Source of the DNA: an uncultured Oscillospiraceae bacterium
GTDB taxonomy: Bacteria > Bacillota > Clostridia > Oscillospirales > Oscillospiraceae
Direction: 5' to 3'
DNA length: 62,429 bases
Assembly: GCA_910587645.1 (NCBI GenBank)
Contig: CAJUNA010000034.1
Coordinates: 1 to 62,429 of the forward strand
Part shown: piece after piece, positions 41,397 through 50,449 of the stretch
Numbering within the stretch: position 1 is the first letter of the stretch
How the letters are laid out: each line of letters begins with the position of its first letter
Notes under the pieces: model-generated
Seen by the model: only the letters and a program-made list of their open reading frames with translations
What the model was told of the DNA's origin: nothing
Databases searched by the model: none
Made by a program: the position numbers and the translations under genes

Positions 41397-41416
41397 GAAG
41401 GACCTCTCAAGAACGG

Positions 41417-41638
41417 TTATCCCACCAACAGCCCCATCCCGTCCAGCAAATCCTCCAGCGCGTCAGACGTCAGGCTGTGGGAAATCTGCAAGGCGTGGTC
41501 GGGGAGGTTGATTCCGGCGGCATGAATCCCGGGCTTTTGCAGCAAGGCCTGGGCCAATTCCCCGCCGCAGGCGGTGCAGTGGTTCTTGGCAGTGCAGAAA
41601 TCGCAGTTTATGTAGGTCACACGAAGGGCCTCCGTCAT
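41417..41638 (-). CDS. 73-residue Cys-rich protein, heavy-metal-associated-like
   Basis: A small soluble protein containing INCDFCTAKNHCTACGGEL near the N-terminus: four cysteines spaced C-x2-C-x5-C-x2-C, followed by a helix-strand pattern like an HMA (copper-chaperone) domain (GIHAAGINLPDHALQI). It could bind a metal or an iron-sulfur cluster. It starts 14 bases after the 2Fe-2S/ASKHA protein gene on the same strand, so the two are probably one transcript and may work together. Function is not established. Confidence 0.65.
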   Translation of the reverse strand: MTEALRVTYINCDFCTAKNHCTACGGELAQALLQKPGIHAAGINLPDHALQISHSLTSDALEDLLDGMGLLVG

Positions 41639-41651
41639 AGCGTTCCTCCGG

Positions 41652-43580
41652 TCAGTCCTGGCTTACGCTGGGGAACAGGGACGCATCGGTGTGGGGCAGG
41701 AAGCAGGCGGCGACAAACTCGTCCATGTATCCCGGCTCGTTGGAAAGCTCCAGGTAAGTCATGGAACGGCTCAGTTCAAACACTTTCTCCCGGGCCTGGG
41801 CGCTCAGCAGCATGGCGTATGCGCCGGTCTGGGAGGAGTTGCCGATGTAGTGGAAGTTCTCCAAGGGGATATCCGGGAACATGCCGATGGTGACGGCGTT
41901 TTTCATATTGATGCCGCTGCCGATGCCGCCGGCCACGTAGACCCGCTCAATCACGGAAGCATCGAACCCCAGGGAGTGCAGCATAGTCTGGGTAGCGGAG
42001 AAAATCGCGCCCTTGGCCCGGATAAAGTTGTCGATGTCTACCTCGTTGATAACCACGTCCTTGGCCCCGCCGGTATCCTTCTTCCAGGCCAGCACGTAGG
42101 AGCCCATGCCGTGCTCATCGTGAAGGATCCGCTCCCCTTCCCGGACAAATTTGCCTTTGCCATTGATGATGCCGCAGCGGAACAGTTCCGCGATAATGTC
42201 GATGATGCCGCTGCCGCAGATGCCCGCCGGGGGGACGTCCCCCACCACAGTCATAGCGGGTTCCATGGTGTCCTTGTCGATGGTACAGGCCTCAATCGCG
42301 CCATCGGTGGCCCGCATGCCGCAGGAGATGTCGCCGCCCTCGAAGGCAGGGCCGGCGGAGCAGGCGCAGCTCATCTGGAACTCCTCGTTGCCAAACACCA
42401 GCTCGCCGTTGGTGCCTAAGTCGATGAACAGGCTCATTTCCGGGCTGTTCCAGATCATGGACACCAGCGCACCCGCCGTGATGTCGCCGCCTACATAGCT
42501 GCCGATGTTGGGGGCAATAATCAGTTCCGCCAGGGGGTTCATCTTCAGCCCGATATCCCGGACAAACAGGTGGTCTGTGCGGAAAAAGCTGGGAACGAAC
42601 GGCTCCATCCGGATGGGGTCGGCGTGGAGGCCCAGCAGCAGGTGGTTCATAGTGGTGTTCCCTGCCAGCACCATGCGGTAAACCCGCCGGGGGTTGATGT
42701 TAGCGGCGCGGTACATGAACGAGAGCATGGGGATAATGGATTCCTTAATAACCGCGTCCTGGAGGCGCTTGCGGCCGTCAGGCTTGCCGGACTCGATGAT
42801 CCGGTTGATAACGTCCGCGCCGTAGCGGATCTGGCCGTTGCCGCCGCTGGCCTTGGCAAGGATTTTGCCGCTCTCCAAATCCACCAGCACGCCCGCCAGG
42901 GAGGTGGTGCCTAAATCCAGGGCGAAGCCCACCAGGGGGTCGGTGCTGTCCCCAGGCAGCACGTCCCGCATGAGAATACGGTCGCCATCCCGGGAAATGA
43001 CGCATTTGACCTTAAAATTGCTCTCCCGCAAAACCTGGCTCAGGTTTTTCAGCACCGCATAGGGGAGCATAATGGCGCTCTCATCCACGCCGGTGGCGGC
43101 TTCCACCGCCCGGAGCAGCCGCTCGTTGTCGGGCATGGTATCGTCCAGGCTGGGTTCCTCCAGGTCTAAGGGCAGGAAGGACAGATCGCTGCCGAAGGCG
43201 ATGCCCGCGTCCTCCAACTGTTTGCGCAGGTTCTCAAAAATGGCAATTTCCTCCGGGGAGCTGAGGTCCGCCATCTTCATCCGGGAGCGGTAGGCGGAAG
43301 CGATATCCGGCACCTCAATCTCCGCGTCGCCGGTAATGGTGGCCAGGCAGGCCAGCCGCCAGCCTGCGTCATACTCGTCCTTGGTGATATGGCGGTTGAT
43401 GGGCGCGTCCAGGCTGCCCGAGGCCAGCCGGACCCGGCATTTGCCGCACACGCCGTTGCCGGAGCAGGGGGCGTCGATGGCTACATTGGCTTTCCGGGCC
43501 ACGTCCAAGAGCTTTTCGCCGGGGTTGGCATCGATGGACACCGGCTCGCCGGTCTCGAAACGGAACGTAATGGTAAACAT
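41652..43580 (-). CDS. 2Fe-2S and ASKHA-domain (DUF4445/RACE-type) reductive activator-like protein
   Basis: A 642-residue protein. Residues about 1-95 form a ferredoxin domain with CSGNGVCGKC and a later RLACLA cysteine as [2Fe-2S] ligands. A middle linker follows, then an ASKHA fold (from about 215): FALDLGTTSLAGVLVDLESG, MVLAGNTTMNHLLLG, LFIDLGTNGELVFGN and YVAGGIGSGINMKN. Related proteins (RACo, RamA) use ATP to drive electron transfer onto the cobalt of corrinoid methyltransferase proteins. No corrinoid protein or methyltransferase gene is in the window, so this copy is orphaned. The Cys-rich mini-protein is its only close partner. Confidence 0.88.
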   Translation of the reverse strand: MFTITFRFETGEPVSIDANPGEKLLDVARKANVAIDAPCSGNGVCGKCRVRLASGSLDAPINRHITKDEYDAGWRLACLATITGDAEIEVPDIASAYRSRMKMADLSSPEEIAIFENLRKQLEDAGIAFGSDLSFLPLDLEEPSLDDTMPDNERLLRAVEAATGVDESAIMLPYAVLKNLSQVLRESNFKVKCVISRDGDRILMRDVLPGDSTDPLVGFALDLGTTSLAGVLVDLESGKILAKASGGNGQIRYGADVINRIIESGKPDGRKRLQDAVIKESIIPMLSFMYRAANINPRRVYRMVLAGNTTMNHLLLGLHADPIRMEPFVPSFFRTDHLFVRDIGLKMNPLAELIIAPNIGSYVGGDITAGALVSMIWNSPEMSLFIDLGTNGELVFGNEEFQMSCACSAGPAFEGGDISCGMRATDGAIEACTIDKDTMEPAMTVVGDVPPAGICGSGIIDIIAELFRCGIINGKGKFVREGERILHDEHGMGSYVLAWKKDTGGAKDVVINEVDIDNFIRAKGAIFSATQTMLHSLGFDASVIERVYVAGGIGSGINMKNAVTIGMFPDIPLENFHYIGNSSQTGAYAMLLSAQAREKVFELSRSMTYLELSNEPGYMDEFVAACFLPHTDASLFPSVSQD

Positions 43581-43668
43581 ATGAAAATCTATGTCCTTTC
43601 TCAGGATTTCGTCTCTGCTGGATCATATTATACCCCGTGGGAGGGAGGATTGTCAAGGATTTATCAAT

Positions 43669-44292
43669 CTATAAAAGCGCCCCAAAATCCAGAATATACT
43701 GGTCGCACAGCTCCCGCATATCCGGCTCCGTGCCGGCATGATAGAGGTTGGCTACGCCCACCACGGTCATCCCGGCGGCCTTGGCCCCCTTGCAGGCGGC
43801 GAGGGAATCGTCAAACAAAACGCATTCCTGGGGCTTCACGCCCAAAAGCTGGGCTACATGGCGGAAAATGGCGGGGGATTTCTTGTCCTCACCCAGCTCC
43901 TGGGCGTAAATAATCCGCTCAAAATACTGGCCCAACCCATGGCGGGCCACCGCCGTCCGGCAGTGCTGGGGGACGCAGGCGGTAAACACCGCCATCCGGT
44001 GCCCCGCCGCCTTGCACCGGTCCAGGTATTCCCGGACGTGGGGCTTCAAGGGCACTTCGTCATAGGCGTTTTCTGCCAGCTTTATCCACTCGGCGATAAT
44101 CTCCTCACAGGTTTCCTCCATCTGAAAGTGGTTTTTTGTGAAAACCGCGCAGTTTTGTAAGATGGAGTGGGCTACGCCATCATGGTATTCCTGGCTGTAC
44201 GCAAGGCCGTGGCGGGCGAGAAACACCTTGTCCACCTCCAGCCAAACGCCATTGGAATCAATAAGGGTGCCGTCCAGGTCAAAAATCAGCAT
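43669..44292 (-). CDS. HAD-superfamily hydrolase (phosphatase)
   Basis: A 207-residue haloacid-dehalogenase-type phosphatase. Motif I is LIFDLDGTLIDS (nucleophile Asp5, acid/base Asp7), motif II is VFTACVP, motif III lies around GEDKKSP, and motif IV is CVLFDDSLAACKGAKAAGM. A helical cap spans about 18-85. The substrate is probably a sugar phosphate or phosphoglycolate. The ATG at 44292 has GGAGG about 8 bases upstream; the longer open frame to 44613 reads the glycosylase gene out of frame. It lies 13 bases after the 3-methyladenine glycosylase and is probably co-transcribed. Confidence 0.88.
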   Translation of the reverse strand: MLIFDLDGTLIDSNGVWLEVDKVFLARHGLAYSQEYHDGVAHSILQNCAVFTKNHFQMEETCEEIIAEWIKLAENAYDEVPLKPHVREYLDRCKAAGHRMAVFTACVPQHCRTAVARHGLGQYFERIIYAQELGEDKKSPAIFRHVAQLLGVKPQECVLFDDSLAACKGAKAAGMTVVGVANLYHAGTEPDMRELCDQYILDFGALL

Positions 44293-44305
44293 AGAATCCT
44301 CCTTC

Positions 44306-44920
44306 TTATCCGTCCAGCCAGAAACGCCAAGGGAAATCAACGGCTTCTTCCGCGTAGTCGATACCCACCCGCTTCCCCATGTGGAAGGGCAAATCCCCTG
44401 GCCGCTCCGGCAGTCCCAGCTCCGGCAGGTCATAGGCCAGATAGAGGGTTTCGCTCCCCAGCGGCAGGCTGTTGAGGGTGCGGTCAATGGCAAGGCCCTT
44501 GCAGAGCTTGCCTGGCCCGTTAAGGAAATTTTTCCGCTGATAGGCGGACATTTCTTCCATAGGAAGGCCGAACCGCCGCCGCGCGGCCCCATCGCCGCCA
44601 TACACCGGCACACCGCCGCGGATCAGGATGGCGGAGGCTTCCCCTATGGGGCCGGTGACAAAATTCAGGCAGCTATACATGCCGTAGATTAGATAAACGT
44701 AGGCCGTACCGGGCGCGGCGTAAAGGGTTTCCGTGCGTTTCGTGCGTCTGCCGCCATAGGCGTGGCAGGCCTTATCAATAGCGCCCACATAGGCCTCCGT
44801 CTCGGTGATCCGGCAGACCATGGTTTCCCCGCCGTCCACCCGGATCAGGTAGCGGCCCAGCAAGGCCTGGGCGGCCCGGACGGTGTCCTGGAGAAAAAAA
44901 TATTCGTCAAGTCTTGCCAT
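44306..44920 (-). CDS. DNA-3-methyladenine glycosylase (AAG/Mpg type)
   Basis: A 204-residue monofunctional glycosylase that removes alkylated purines. Family signatures: ITETEAYVGAIDKACHAYGG (with the catalytic Glu in TEAY), RTETLYAAPGTAYVYLIYGM, YSCLNFVTGP, and GPGKLCKGLAIDRTLN near the end. The length fits the bacterial Mpg family. It heads a two-gene unit with the HAD phosphatase and is divergent from the DMT transporter. Confidence 0.92.
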   Translation of the reverse strand: MARLDEYFFLQDTVRAAQALLGRYLIRVDGGETMVCRITETEAYVGAIDKACHAYGGRRTKRTETLYAAPGTAYVYLIYGMYSCLNFVTGPIGEASAILIRGGVPVYGGDGAARRRFGLPMEEMSAYQRKNFLNGPGKLCKGLAIDRTLNSLPLGSETLYLAYDLPELGLPERPGDLPFHMGKRVGIDYAEEAVDFPWRFWLDG

Positions 44921-45003
44921 TTCTCAACCTCTCTGGTAGTATATCGTCTTAGCGCCCATTGTATCATAGGGTGGCGCCTGATTGCAAGAATGAGGTGGAA
45001 ATG

Positions 45004-45906
45004 ATGAACGAAAAAGTAATGAGAAGGCTTGCCAAGCCCATGCTGTTTCTGGCGGCGTTTATCTGGGGAAGCTCCTTTTTTATCATGAAGGACGCCCTGG
45101 ACCTGCTGCCGGTTCAATACCTGCTGGCCATCCGGTTCACCGCCGGCGCGGTGCTGCTGGGGCTGCTGTGCTGGAAGAAGTGGGCACAGTTCACGCCGGA
45201 CTACCTATGGCGGGGGGCGGTTATCGGGGCGATGCTGTATACGGCCTACTCGGTGCAGACCTACGGCCTGACCATGACCACGCCGTCCAAAAACGCCTTT
45301 TTGACGGCGGTGTACTGCGTCCTGGTCCCCTTTTTATACTGGGCCTTCGCCCGGGTAAAGCCGGATCGCTACAACGTCCTGGCGGCGGTTTTATGTGTGG
45401 CGGGGGTGGGGCTGGTGAGCCTGACCGGGGATCTGACCATCAACCCCGGCGATGGCCTGACCCTGATCTGCGCGATCTTTTACGCCATGCACATCGTCTC
45501 TGTGGCGAAGGTCTCGCCGGGAAAGGATATTTACCTGCTCACGGTGTTCCAGTTCGCCTTCGCGGGGCTATACGCCTGGATTGGGGGGGCGCTGACGGAA
45601 ACCTTCCCCGCCCAGGCCCTTGCCCGGCCGGAGGTGCTGCTGCCGCTGGCATATCTGGCGGTTATGGCCACCACGGTGGCGCTTCTGTTCCAGAACGTGG
45701 GACAAGTCTGGTCTGACCCGGCGTCGGCATCGGTGATTTTGTCCCTGGAATCGGTGTTTGGCGTGCTGTGCTCCGTGCTGTTCGCCGGAGACCAGGTCAA
45801 CGGGCGGATGCTGGCCGGATTCGCGCTGATTTTTGTGGCGGTGGTTTGCAGTGAGACCAAGTTCGCGTTCCTTCGCGCCCAAAGCGGCCCTTCCGCGAAA
45901 GCGTAG
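45004..45906 (+). CDS. DMT-superfamily (EamA) transporter
   Basis: A 300-residue inner-membrane protein with ten predicted helices in two EamA repeats (about 8-140 and 150-285). The first repeat begins AFIWGSSFFIMKDAL and the second GDGLTLICAIFYAMHIVSVA. Such transporters usually export amino acids, nucleobases or other metabolites. GAGGTGG lies five bases before the ATG at 45004; an ATG at 45001 would be too close. It stands alone and ends at a bidirectional terminator. Confidence 0.88.
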   Translation: MNEKVMRRLAKPMLFLAAFIWGSSFFIMKDALDLLPVQYLLAIRFTAGAVLLGLLCWKKWAQFTPDYLWRGAVIGAMLYTAYSVQTYGLTMTTPSKNAFLTAVYCVLVPFLYWAFARVKPDRYNVLAAVLCVAGVGLVSLTGDLTINPGDGLTLICAIFYAMHIVSVAKVSPGKDIYLLTVFQFAFAGLYAWIGGALTETFPAQALARPEVLLPLAYLAVMATTVALLFQNVGQVWSDPASASVILSLESVFGVLCSVLFAGDQVNGRMLAGFALIFVAVVCSETKFAFLRAQSGPSAKA

Positions 45907-45939
45907 CGAAATACCATCATACGATTTCCTGATGATGTA

Positions 45940-45980
45940 AAAACCCCCGCCGTCCAGATAGCCTGGACAGCGGGGGTTTT
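45940..45980. terminator. bidirectional intrinsic terminator
   Basis: AAAACCCCCGC pairs with GCGGGGGTTTT and inner GTCCAG pairs with CTGGAC. T tracts lie on both strands, between the convergent DMT transporter and chemoreceptor genes. Confidence 0.92.
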
Positions 45981-46000
45981 CTGAAAGGCAATCGCAAAAC

Positions 46001-47974
46001 TCAGTCTCTCGCCAGCGTAAACTGATCCACAAGCTGCTTGAGACTGGCTGCCTCGGCAGATAGCTGCTCGCTGGCGGCGGCACTTTCCTCGGCGGTAGCG
46101 GAGTTGGTCTGCACCACGGCGGAAATCTGGTCGATGCCCTCGGTGACCTGGGTGATGGCGGTGGTCTGGTTCTCCACGGCGGAGACGACAATATCCATCT
46201 GGGTCGTTACATGGCCGGCGTAAATGCTGGTCTGCTCCAGGGAAGCGGTGACGTTATTCACCGCCTGGCTGCCCTCGGTAACAGCGGCGATGGAGCTTCC
46301 GATCAGCTCCTTGGTAGCCTTGGCGGCTTCATCGGACTTAGAGGCCAGATTTCGTACTTCATCGGCCACAACGGCGAAGCCCTTGCCGGCGGATCCGGCC
46401 CGGGCAGCTTCCACGGCGGCGTTCAGGGCCAGGATGTTGGTTTGGAAAGCAATGTTCTCAATGGCGGCGATAATCTTGGAAATTTCCTCGGAGGACTTGG
46501 AGATTTTTTCCATAGCCGCGTTCAGTTCCTTGACGTGTCCCACGCTGACGCCGAGCTGCGCGCCGGCCTGATTGACAAACTCACCCGCCTCCTTGGCGGC
46601 GGCGGCAGTCTGCTTGGCGCTGGTAGAGATGTCGGTGATGGTCGCCGCCAGCTCTTCCACAGAACTGGCCTGCTCCATGGAACCTTCGCTCAGGGTTTGG
46701 GCGCCGGTGGAAACCTGGCCGCTGGCGGAGGATACCTGTCCGGCGGAAGCGTTAATCTGCCGCATGGTGCGGCTCAGTTCTGTTTTCAGCGTACGCATGG
46801 AGACCAGGATGCTCTGGAAGTCGCCCACGTAGGCATCCCGGTGGGCGGACTGAATGTCCAGGTTTTGATTGGCCATCTCGGTCAGCAGATGGTCAATGTC
46901 GTTGATAATAGTGTTCAGCCCCTGTACCATTTCTGCCGTAGAGCGGGTCAGCTCCGCGGTTTCATCCTGCCCCCTGGTCTGGGGGACGGGGGAGGACAGG
47001 TCGCCCGCCACCAGCAGCTTCATCCGCTCGGCGCAGGCCCGCATGGGGATGCTGATGTTGTCAGACAGCTTCACAGCCACCACGATGGACGCGAGGCTGG
47101 CAACAATTACCACCAGCACGTTCAGAAGCATGCCAAAGTATGTATCGGCCAGATAGTCCTTCTTCATGGAGGTAACGGCTACGCTCCAGCCATCGGTACC
47201 GCCGACAGGGGCGTAGGCCACGTACCGGGGGCCATCGGAAGCGTTATAGCCGCCGAAACCATTCTTCCCCTGGCGCATCTCTGCGTGGATGGCGGCCAAG
47301 CCCTTTAAGGAACGGTCAGACTGGGCGTCCCGCTCGATATTCTGGGTGGAAATAGTTTCCAGGGTGGTGTCAGCGATGGTGTCGCCGGTTTTGTTGATCA
47401 TATAAGCCCGGCAATTCGCGCTGACCTGGATAGAGGAGACGATGTTATTGAGGAATGTCTCCGGGGGAACGAAATAGACCACCCCCGCGATCTGTCCGTC
47501 CCGGCTCCCGCCGCTATAGATAGGCGCGGCTACCATGATGGACAGCTCGCCGGTGATCTTGCTGACCAGCGGCTCGGACACGTAGATGTTCCCGGCCATG
47601 GCCTGCTGCACATATTCCCGGTCGGAGTAGTCCTTGCCGTCAAAAATGCTGATGCCGTCCAGGCCGATCACGTTGCCCCGCTGGAAGCCGTGCATGGCCA
47701 CCCGCTCATCGATCACGGTGAGCTTTTCCTCCACGGAGACGGACGGGTCGGACAGTTGGGGAATACAGCCGGTATCCATGGCTACGTTTTTATAAGCGGT
47801 CAATTCCTGTTCGATACGCTCCGCCGCCAGCACAGCGGTCTCGCTGAGCATCTGGTCCACTGTGGCAACGGTGTTTTTGTAGTTGAGCGTGATACTGACA
47901 GAGCCGACCAGGACCAGGGCGATGACAACGGTTGCCATCAGGCAGACGGTGATCTTTTTACGAATACTCTTCAT
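46001..47974 (-). CDS. methyl-accepting chemotaxis protein with a dCache-type sensor
   Basis: A 657-residue receptor. A first helix (about 8-28) is followed by an extracellular double-Cache sensor (about 35-275; GLDGISIFDGKDYSDREYVQ and ITGELSIMVAAPIYSGG are typical). A second helix follows at about 285-305, a HAMP domain at about 305-360, and the signalling coiled coil to the end. The hairpin tip reads ENIAFQTNILALNAAVEAAR, the usual CheA/CheW contact. Cache receptors often sense amino acids or carboxylates. No other chemotaxis gene is nearby. The ATG at 47974 is preceded by GGAGAG. Confidence 0.93.
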   Translation of the reverse strand: MKSIRKKITVCLMATVVIALVLVGSVSITLNYKNTVATVDQMLSETAVLAAERIEQELTAYKNVAMDTGCIPQLSDPSVSVEEKLTVIDERVAMHGFQRGNVIGLDGISIFDGKDYSDREYVQQAMAGNIYVSEPLVSKITGELSIMVAAPIYSGGSRDGQIAGVVYFVPPETFLNNIVSSIQVSANCRAYMINKTGDTIADTTLETISTQNIERDAQSDRSLKGLAAIHAEMRQGKNGFGGYNASDGPRYVAYAPVGGTDGWSVAVTSMKKDYLADTYFGMLLNVLVVIVASLASIVVAVKLSDNISIPMRACAERMKLLVAGDLSSPVPQTRGQDETAELTRSTAEMVQGLNTIINDIDHLLTEMANQNLDIQSAHRDAYVGDFQSILVSMRTLKTELSRTMRQINASAGQVSSASGQVSTGAQTLSEGSMEQASSVEELAATITDISTSAKQTAAAAKEAGEFVNQAGAQLGVSVGHVKELNAAMEKISKSSEEISKIIAAIENIAFQTNILALNAAVEAARAGSAGKGFAVVADEVRNLASKSDEAAKATKELIGSSIAAVTEGSQAVNNVTASLEQTSIYAGHVTTQMDIVVSAVENQTTAITQVTEGIDQISAVVQTNSATAEESAAASEQLSAEAASLKQLVDQFTLARD

Positions 47975-48120
47975 ATCTCTCCACTCCAATTTTTTATCAC
48001 AGAACTGCGTCCCCCATGACAAGGGACCTCACCTATTATATAAACAGGCTGGACCCTTGTCAATGGTTTCCAGACCGATCTTTTGGTGTGTTTTTTGGAG
48101 AAAGCCGTAAAATGAACGCC

Positions 48121-49140
48121 CTACCGCCGTACCACCTCCACCGGGCGGTTCTCCCACTCCCCATACAGGTGGAAACACCCCTCCAGCCCCTCGGAAATGA
48201 CCGCGCGCCCCGTTTCTGTCAGCAGGACAAACTCGAAGCCCCCATGGGTGCGCCAATAGGCTTCTGCCCGCTCCCTGCCCATAACGAACAGCGCGGTGGA
48301 CAGGCCATCGCCCAAAAGGCCGCTTCCAGCCACAATGGTGGCGGACGCCAGCCCGGTTTCCGCAGGATATCCGGTTTTGGGGTCGATGATGTGGATGTAC
48401 CGCGCCCCGTCCTTTTCAAAAAACCGCTGGTAGCCGCCGGAGGTTACCACTGCCTTGTCCACAATTTCCAGCATGCCGGCAAAGCCCCCCTCCGGGGCTT
48501 GCAGGGCCACCTGCCAAGGGGAGCCGTCCGGTTTGCAGCCCAAGGCATGGACGTTGCCGCCCAGCTCCACAATAGCGGATTCCACGCCCTCCTTCCGGAA
48601 CAGGGCCATCAGCCGGTCTCCGGCAAAGCCTTTCGCCACCGCGCCCAGATCCAGTTCTGTGCCCACCGGGAGGGTCAGGGCGTCCCCATCAAGGAAAACG
48701 CGGGAATAATCCACCTGGGCCAGCAGGGATTGGATTTCCTCTTCCACCGGGATCCGGCAGGCTCCTGTGGTAAAGCCCCACGCCCGGACGATGGGATATA
48801 CTGTAACATCCAGGGCGCCGTCCGTGGCGGCGCAGAGGGCCAGCGCGTCCGACAGCAGCGCCCGGGTGGGTTCGGACAGAGGAACGGCCCTGCCCGGGCT
48901 GTGGTTGGCGCGGTAAATTTCACTGGATTCATCCGTCACGGAGAGCAGGCCCTCTAACGCCTTAATTTCGTCAACGGCCTTTTGAAGGGCCGCTTCCCCC
49001 TGCCCCTCCGTCTGGCTGTAAACGGTCAGCTTCATCACAGTATCCATCGCCAGGACATCTGCGCTCTGGGGGCTGCCGCCGCCGCAGCCAGGGAGCGCCG
49101 CCAAAAGCAGAAGGAACACAAAAAAACGCAGGCGTTTCAC
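48121..49140 (-). CDS. apbE: FAD:protein FMN transferase, ApbE lipoprotein
   Basis: A 339-residue lipoprotein with lipobox LPGC (Cys19) that transfers FMN from FAD to a Thr/Ser of flavoproteins such as Rnf and Nqr subunits outside the membrane. Family motifs include MDTVMKLTVY, LDLGAVAKGFAGDR, ELGGNVHALG, the HIIDPKTGYPAE segment and GDGLSTALFVMG. I chose the GTG at 49140 because AGGGGG lies 8 bases upstream; a GTG three codons earlier overlaps that site. No Rnf or other flavoprotein substrate gene is in the window. Confidence 0.92.
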   Translation of the reverse strand: MKRLRFFVFLLLLAALPGCGGGSPQSADVLAMDTVMKLTVYSQTEGQGEAALQKAVDEIKALEGLLSVTDESSEIYRANHSPGRAVPLSEPTRALLSDALALCAATDGALDVTVYPIVRAWGFTTGACRIPVEEEIQSLLAQVDYSRVFLDGDALTLPVGTELDLGAVAKGFAGDRLMALFRKEGVESAIVELGGNVHALGCKPDGSPWQVALQAPEGGFAGMLEIVDKAVVTSGGYQRFFEKDGARYIHIIDPKTGYPAETGLASATIVAGSGLLGDGLSTALFVMGRERAEAYWRTHGGFEFVLLTETGRAVISEGLEGCFHLYGEWENRPVEVVRR

Positions 49141-49204
49141 CGCCGCCACCCCCTTTCATCAGGGGACATTATAGCGGATTTTTTCCAAAAGCGCAAGAAA
49201 GGGC

Positions 49205-49232
49205 TTGACAAATCCGGCAAAACGGCTACAAT
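49205..49232 (+). promoter_or_regulatory. promoter of the PTS IIC-like gene
   Basis: TTGACA (49205-49210) and TACAAT (49227-49232) with a 16-base spacer. A 20-bp palindrome lies at the likely start of transcription. Confidence 0.75.
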
Positions 49233-49239
49233 AGGACAA

Positions 49240-49259
49240 GCATATGTCATGACATATGC
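49240..49259. promoter_or_regulatory. 20-bp perfect palindrome at the transcription start, candidate operator
   Basis: The arms GCATATGTCA and TGACATATGC are exact complements. The palindrome begins 7 bases after the -10 box, where a bound repressor would block initiation. No regulator gene is adjacent. Confidence 0.65.
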
Positions 49260-49285
49260 CAGACTGTGAAAGCAGGTACATAAAT

Positions 49286-50389
49286 ATGAACCAGATTACC
49301 GGATTCCTCCAGCGCAAAAACATCGTCTTTTCGGCCAAGCGGTATGGCATAGACGCCCTGGGGGCTATGGCCCAGGGCTTGTTCTGCTCGCTGCTGATCG
49401 GCACCATTGTCAAAACCTTGGGGGAGCAGATGGGCCTGCCCTTCCTGGTAGACGCGGGCGCCTACGCTTCCGCCATGAGCGGCTCGGCCATGGCCGTTGC
49501 CATCGGCTGCGCCCTGCAAGCGCCGCCGCTGGTTCTGTTTTCCCTGGCCACTGTAGGCTACGCGGCCAACGCGTTAGGCAGCACCAGCCTGATACCCAAC
49601 CAGCCCGGGGCGGGCGGGCCTTTAGCGGTGTTATTCATTGCCATCATCGCCGCCGAGTGCGGTAAGGCTGTCAGCAAGGAAACCAAGGTAGACATCCTGG
49701 TCACGCCCCTGGTGACGATTCTGATAGGCGTAGGCCTGTCGGCCTGGTGGGCGCCCGCCATCGGCACCGCCGCCACCGCCGTAGGCAATATCATCATGTG
49801 GGCCACCGACTTGCAGCCCTTCCTGATGGGCATTGTGGTCAGCGTAGTCATCGGCATAGCTTTGACGCTGCCCATTTCCTCTGCGGCAATCTGCGCGGCT
49901 CTGGGGCTGACCGGGCTGGCAGGCGGCGCGGCGGTAGCGGGCTGCTGCGCCAACATGGTAGGCTTCGCGGTACTGTCCTTCCGTGAGAACCGGTGGGGCG
50001 GGCTGGTGAGCCAAGGGCTTGGCACCTCCATGCTGCAAATGGGCAATATCATCAAGAACCCCAAAATCTGGCTCCCGGCTATTTTGACCTCGGCCATTAC
50101 CGGCCCCCTTGCCACCTGCGTGTTCCGCATGGAGATGAACGGCGCGCCGGTGTCCGCCGGGATGGGCACCTGCGGCCTGGTAGGCCAGATCGGCGTATGG
50201 ACCGGCTGGATCTCCCCCAGCGAGCGGGCCGTTGCCAACGGCGCGGCGGCCATCGTGCCCGGGGCCATGGACTGGATTGGCCTGGTTTTGATATCCTTCG
50301 TCCTCCCGGCGGTGCTGTGCTGGGGATTCGGGGCCTTTTTCCGGAAGATCGGATGGATCAAAGATGGAGACCTGACGCTGCCGGAATAA
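49286..50389 (+). CDS. PTS sugar-transporter IIC-like membrane protein (PfoR family)
   Basis: A 367-residue polytopic protein with about ten membrane segments. It begins ITGFLQRKNIVFSAKRYGID and includes GIDALGAMAQGLFCSLLIGT. GNPxx-type PTS loops are replaced by PNQPGAGGPLAVL and RENRWGGLVSQGLGTSM. This fits the PfoR/PTS_EIIC_2 family, first met as a putative regulator of perfringolysin production and otherwise of unclear function. No EIIA, EIIB or HPr gene accompanies it, so classical phosphotransfer uptake is not shown. The ATG at 49286 follows a weak AGCAGGT. Confidence 0.8.
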   Translation: MNQITGFLQRKNIVFSAKRYGIDALGAMAQGLFCSLLIGTIVKTLGEQMGLPFLVDAGAYASAMSGSAMAVAIGCALQAPPLVLFSLATVGYAANALGSTSLIPNQPGAGGPLAVLFIAIIAAECGKAVSKETKVDILVTPLVTILIGVGLSAWWAPAIGTAATAVGNIIMWATDLQPFLMGIVVSVVIGIALTLPISSAAICAALGLTGLAGGAAVAGCCANMVGFAVLSFRENRWGGLVSQGLGTSMLQMGNIIKNPKIWLPAILTSAITGPLATCVFRMEMNGAPVSAGMGTCGLVGQIGVWTGWISPSERAVANGAAAIVPGAMDWIGLVLISFVLPAVLCWGFGAFFRKIGWIKDGDLTLPE

Positions 50390-50402
50390 GCGCCCTCTCT
50401 GA

Positions 50403-50442
50403 AAGAAGCCTCCGCGGACACAAACGCCTGCGGAGGCTTCTT
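50403..50442. terminator. bidirectional intrinsic terminator
   Basis: AAGAAGCCTCCGC pairs perfectly with GCGGAGGCTTCTT across a 14-base loop, between the convergent PTS IIC-like and CapA-like genes. Confidence 0.88.
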
Positions 50443-50449
50443 CAGCTCC

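Noticed and set aside
41691..42419. 242-residue plus-strand open frame
   Set aside because: It is antisense to the 2Fe-2S/ASKHA protein, whose motifs are unambiguous.
43669..44613. N-terminal extension of the HAD hydrolase to 314 residues
   Set aside because: The extra 107 residues lie out of frame over the 3-methyladenine glycosylase gene. A good ribosome site marks the ATG at 44292.
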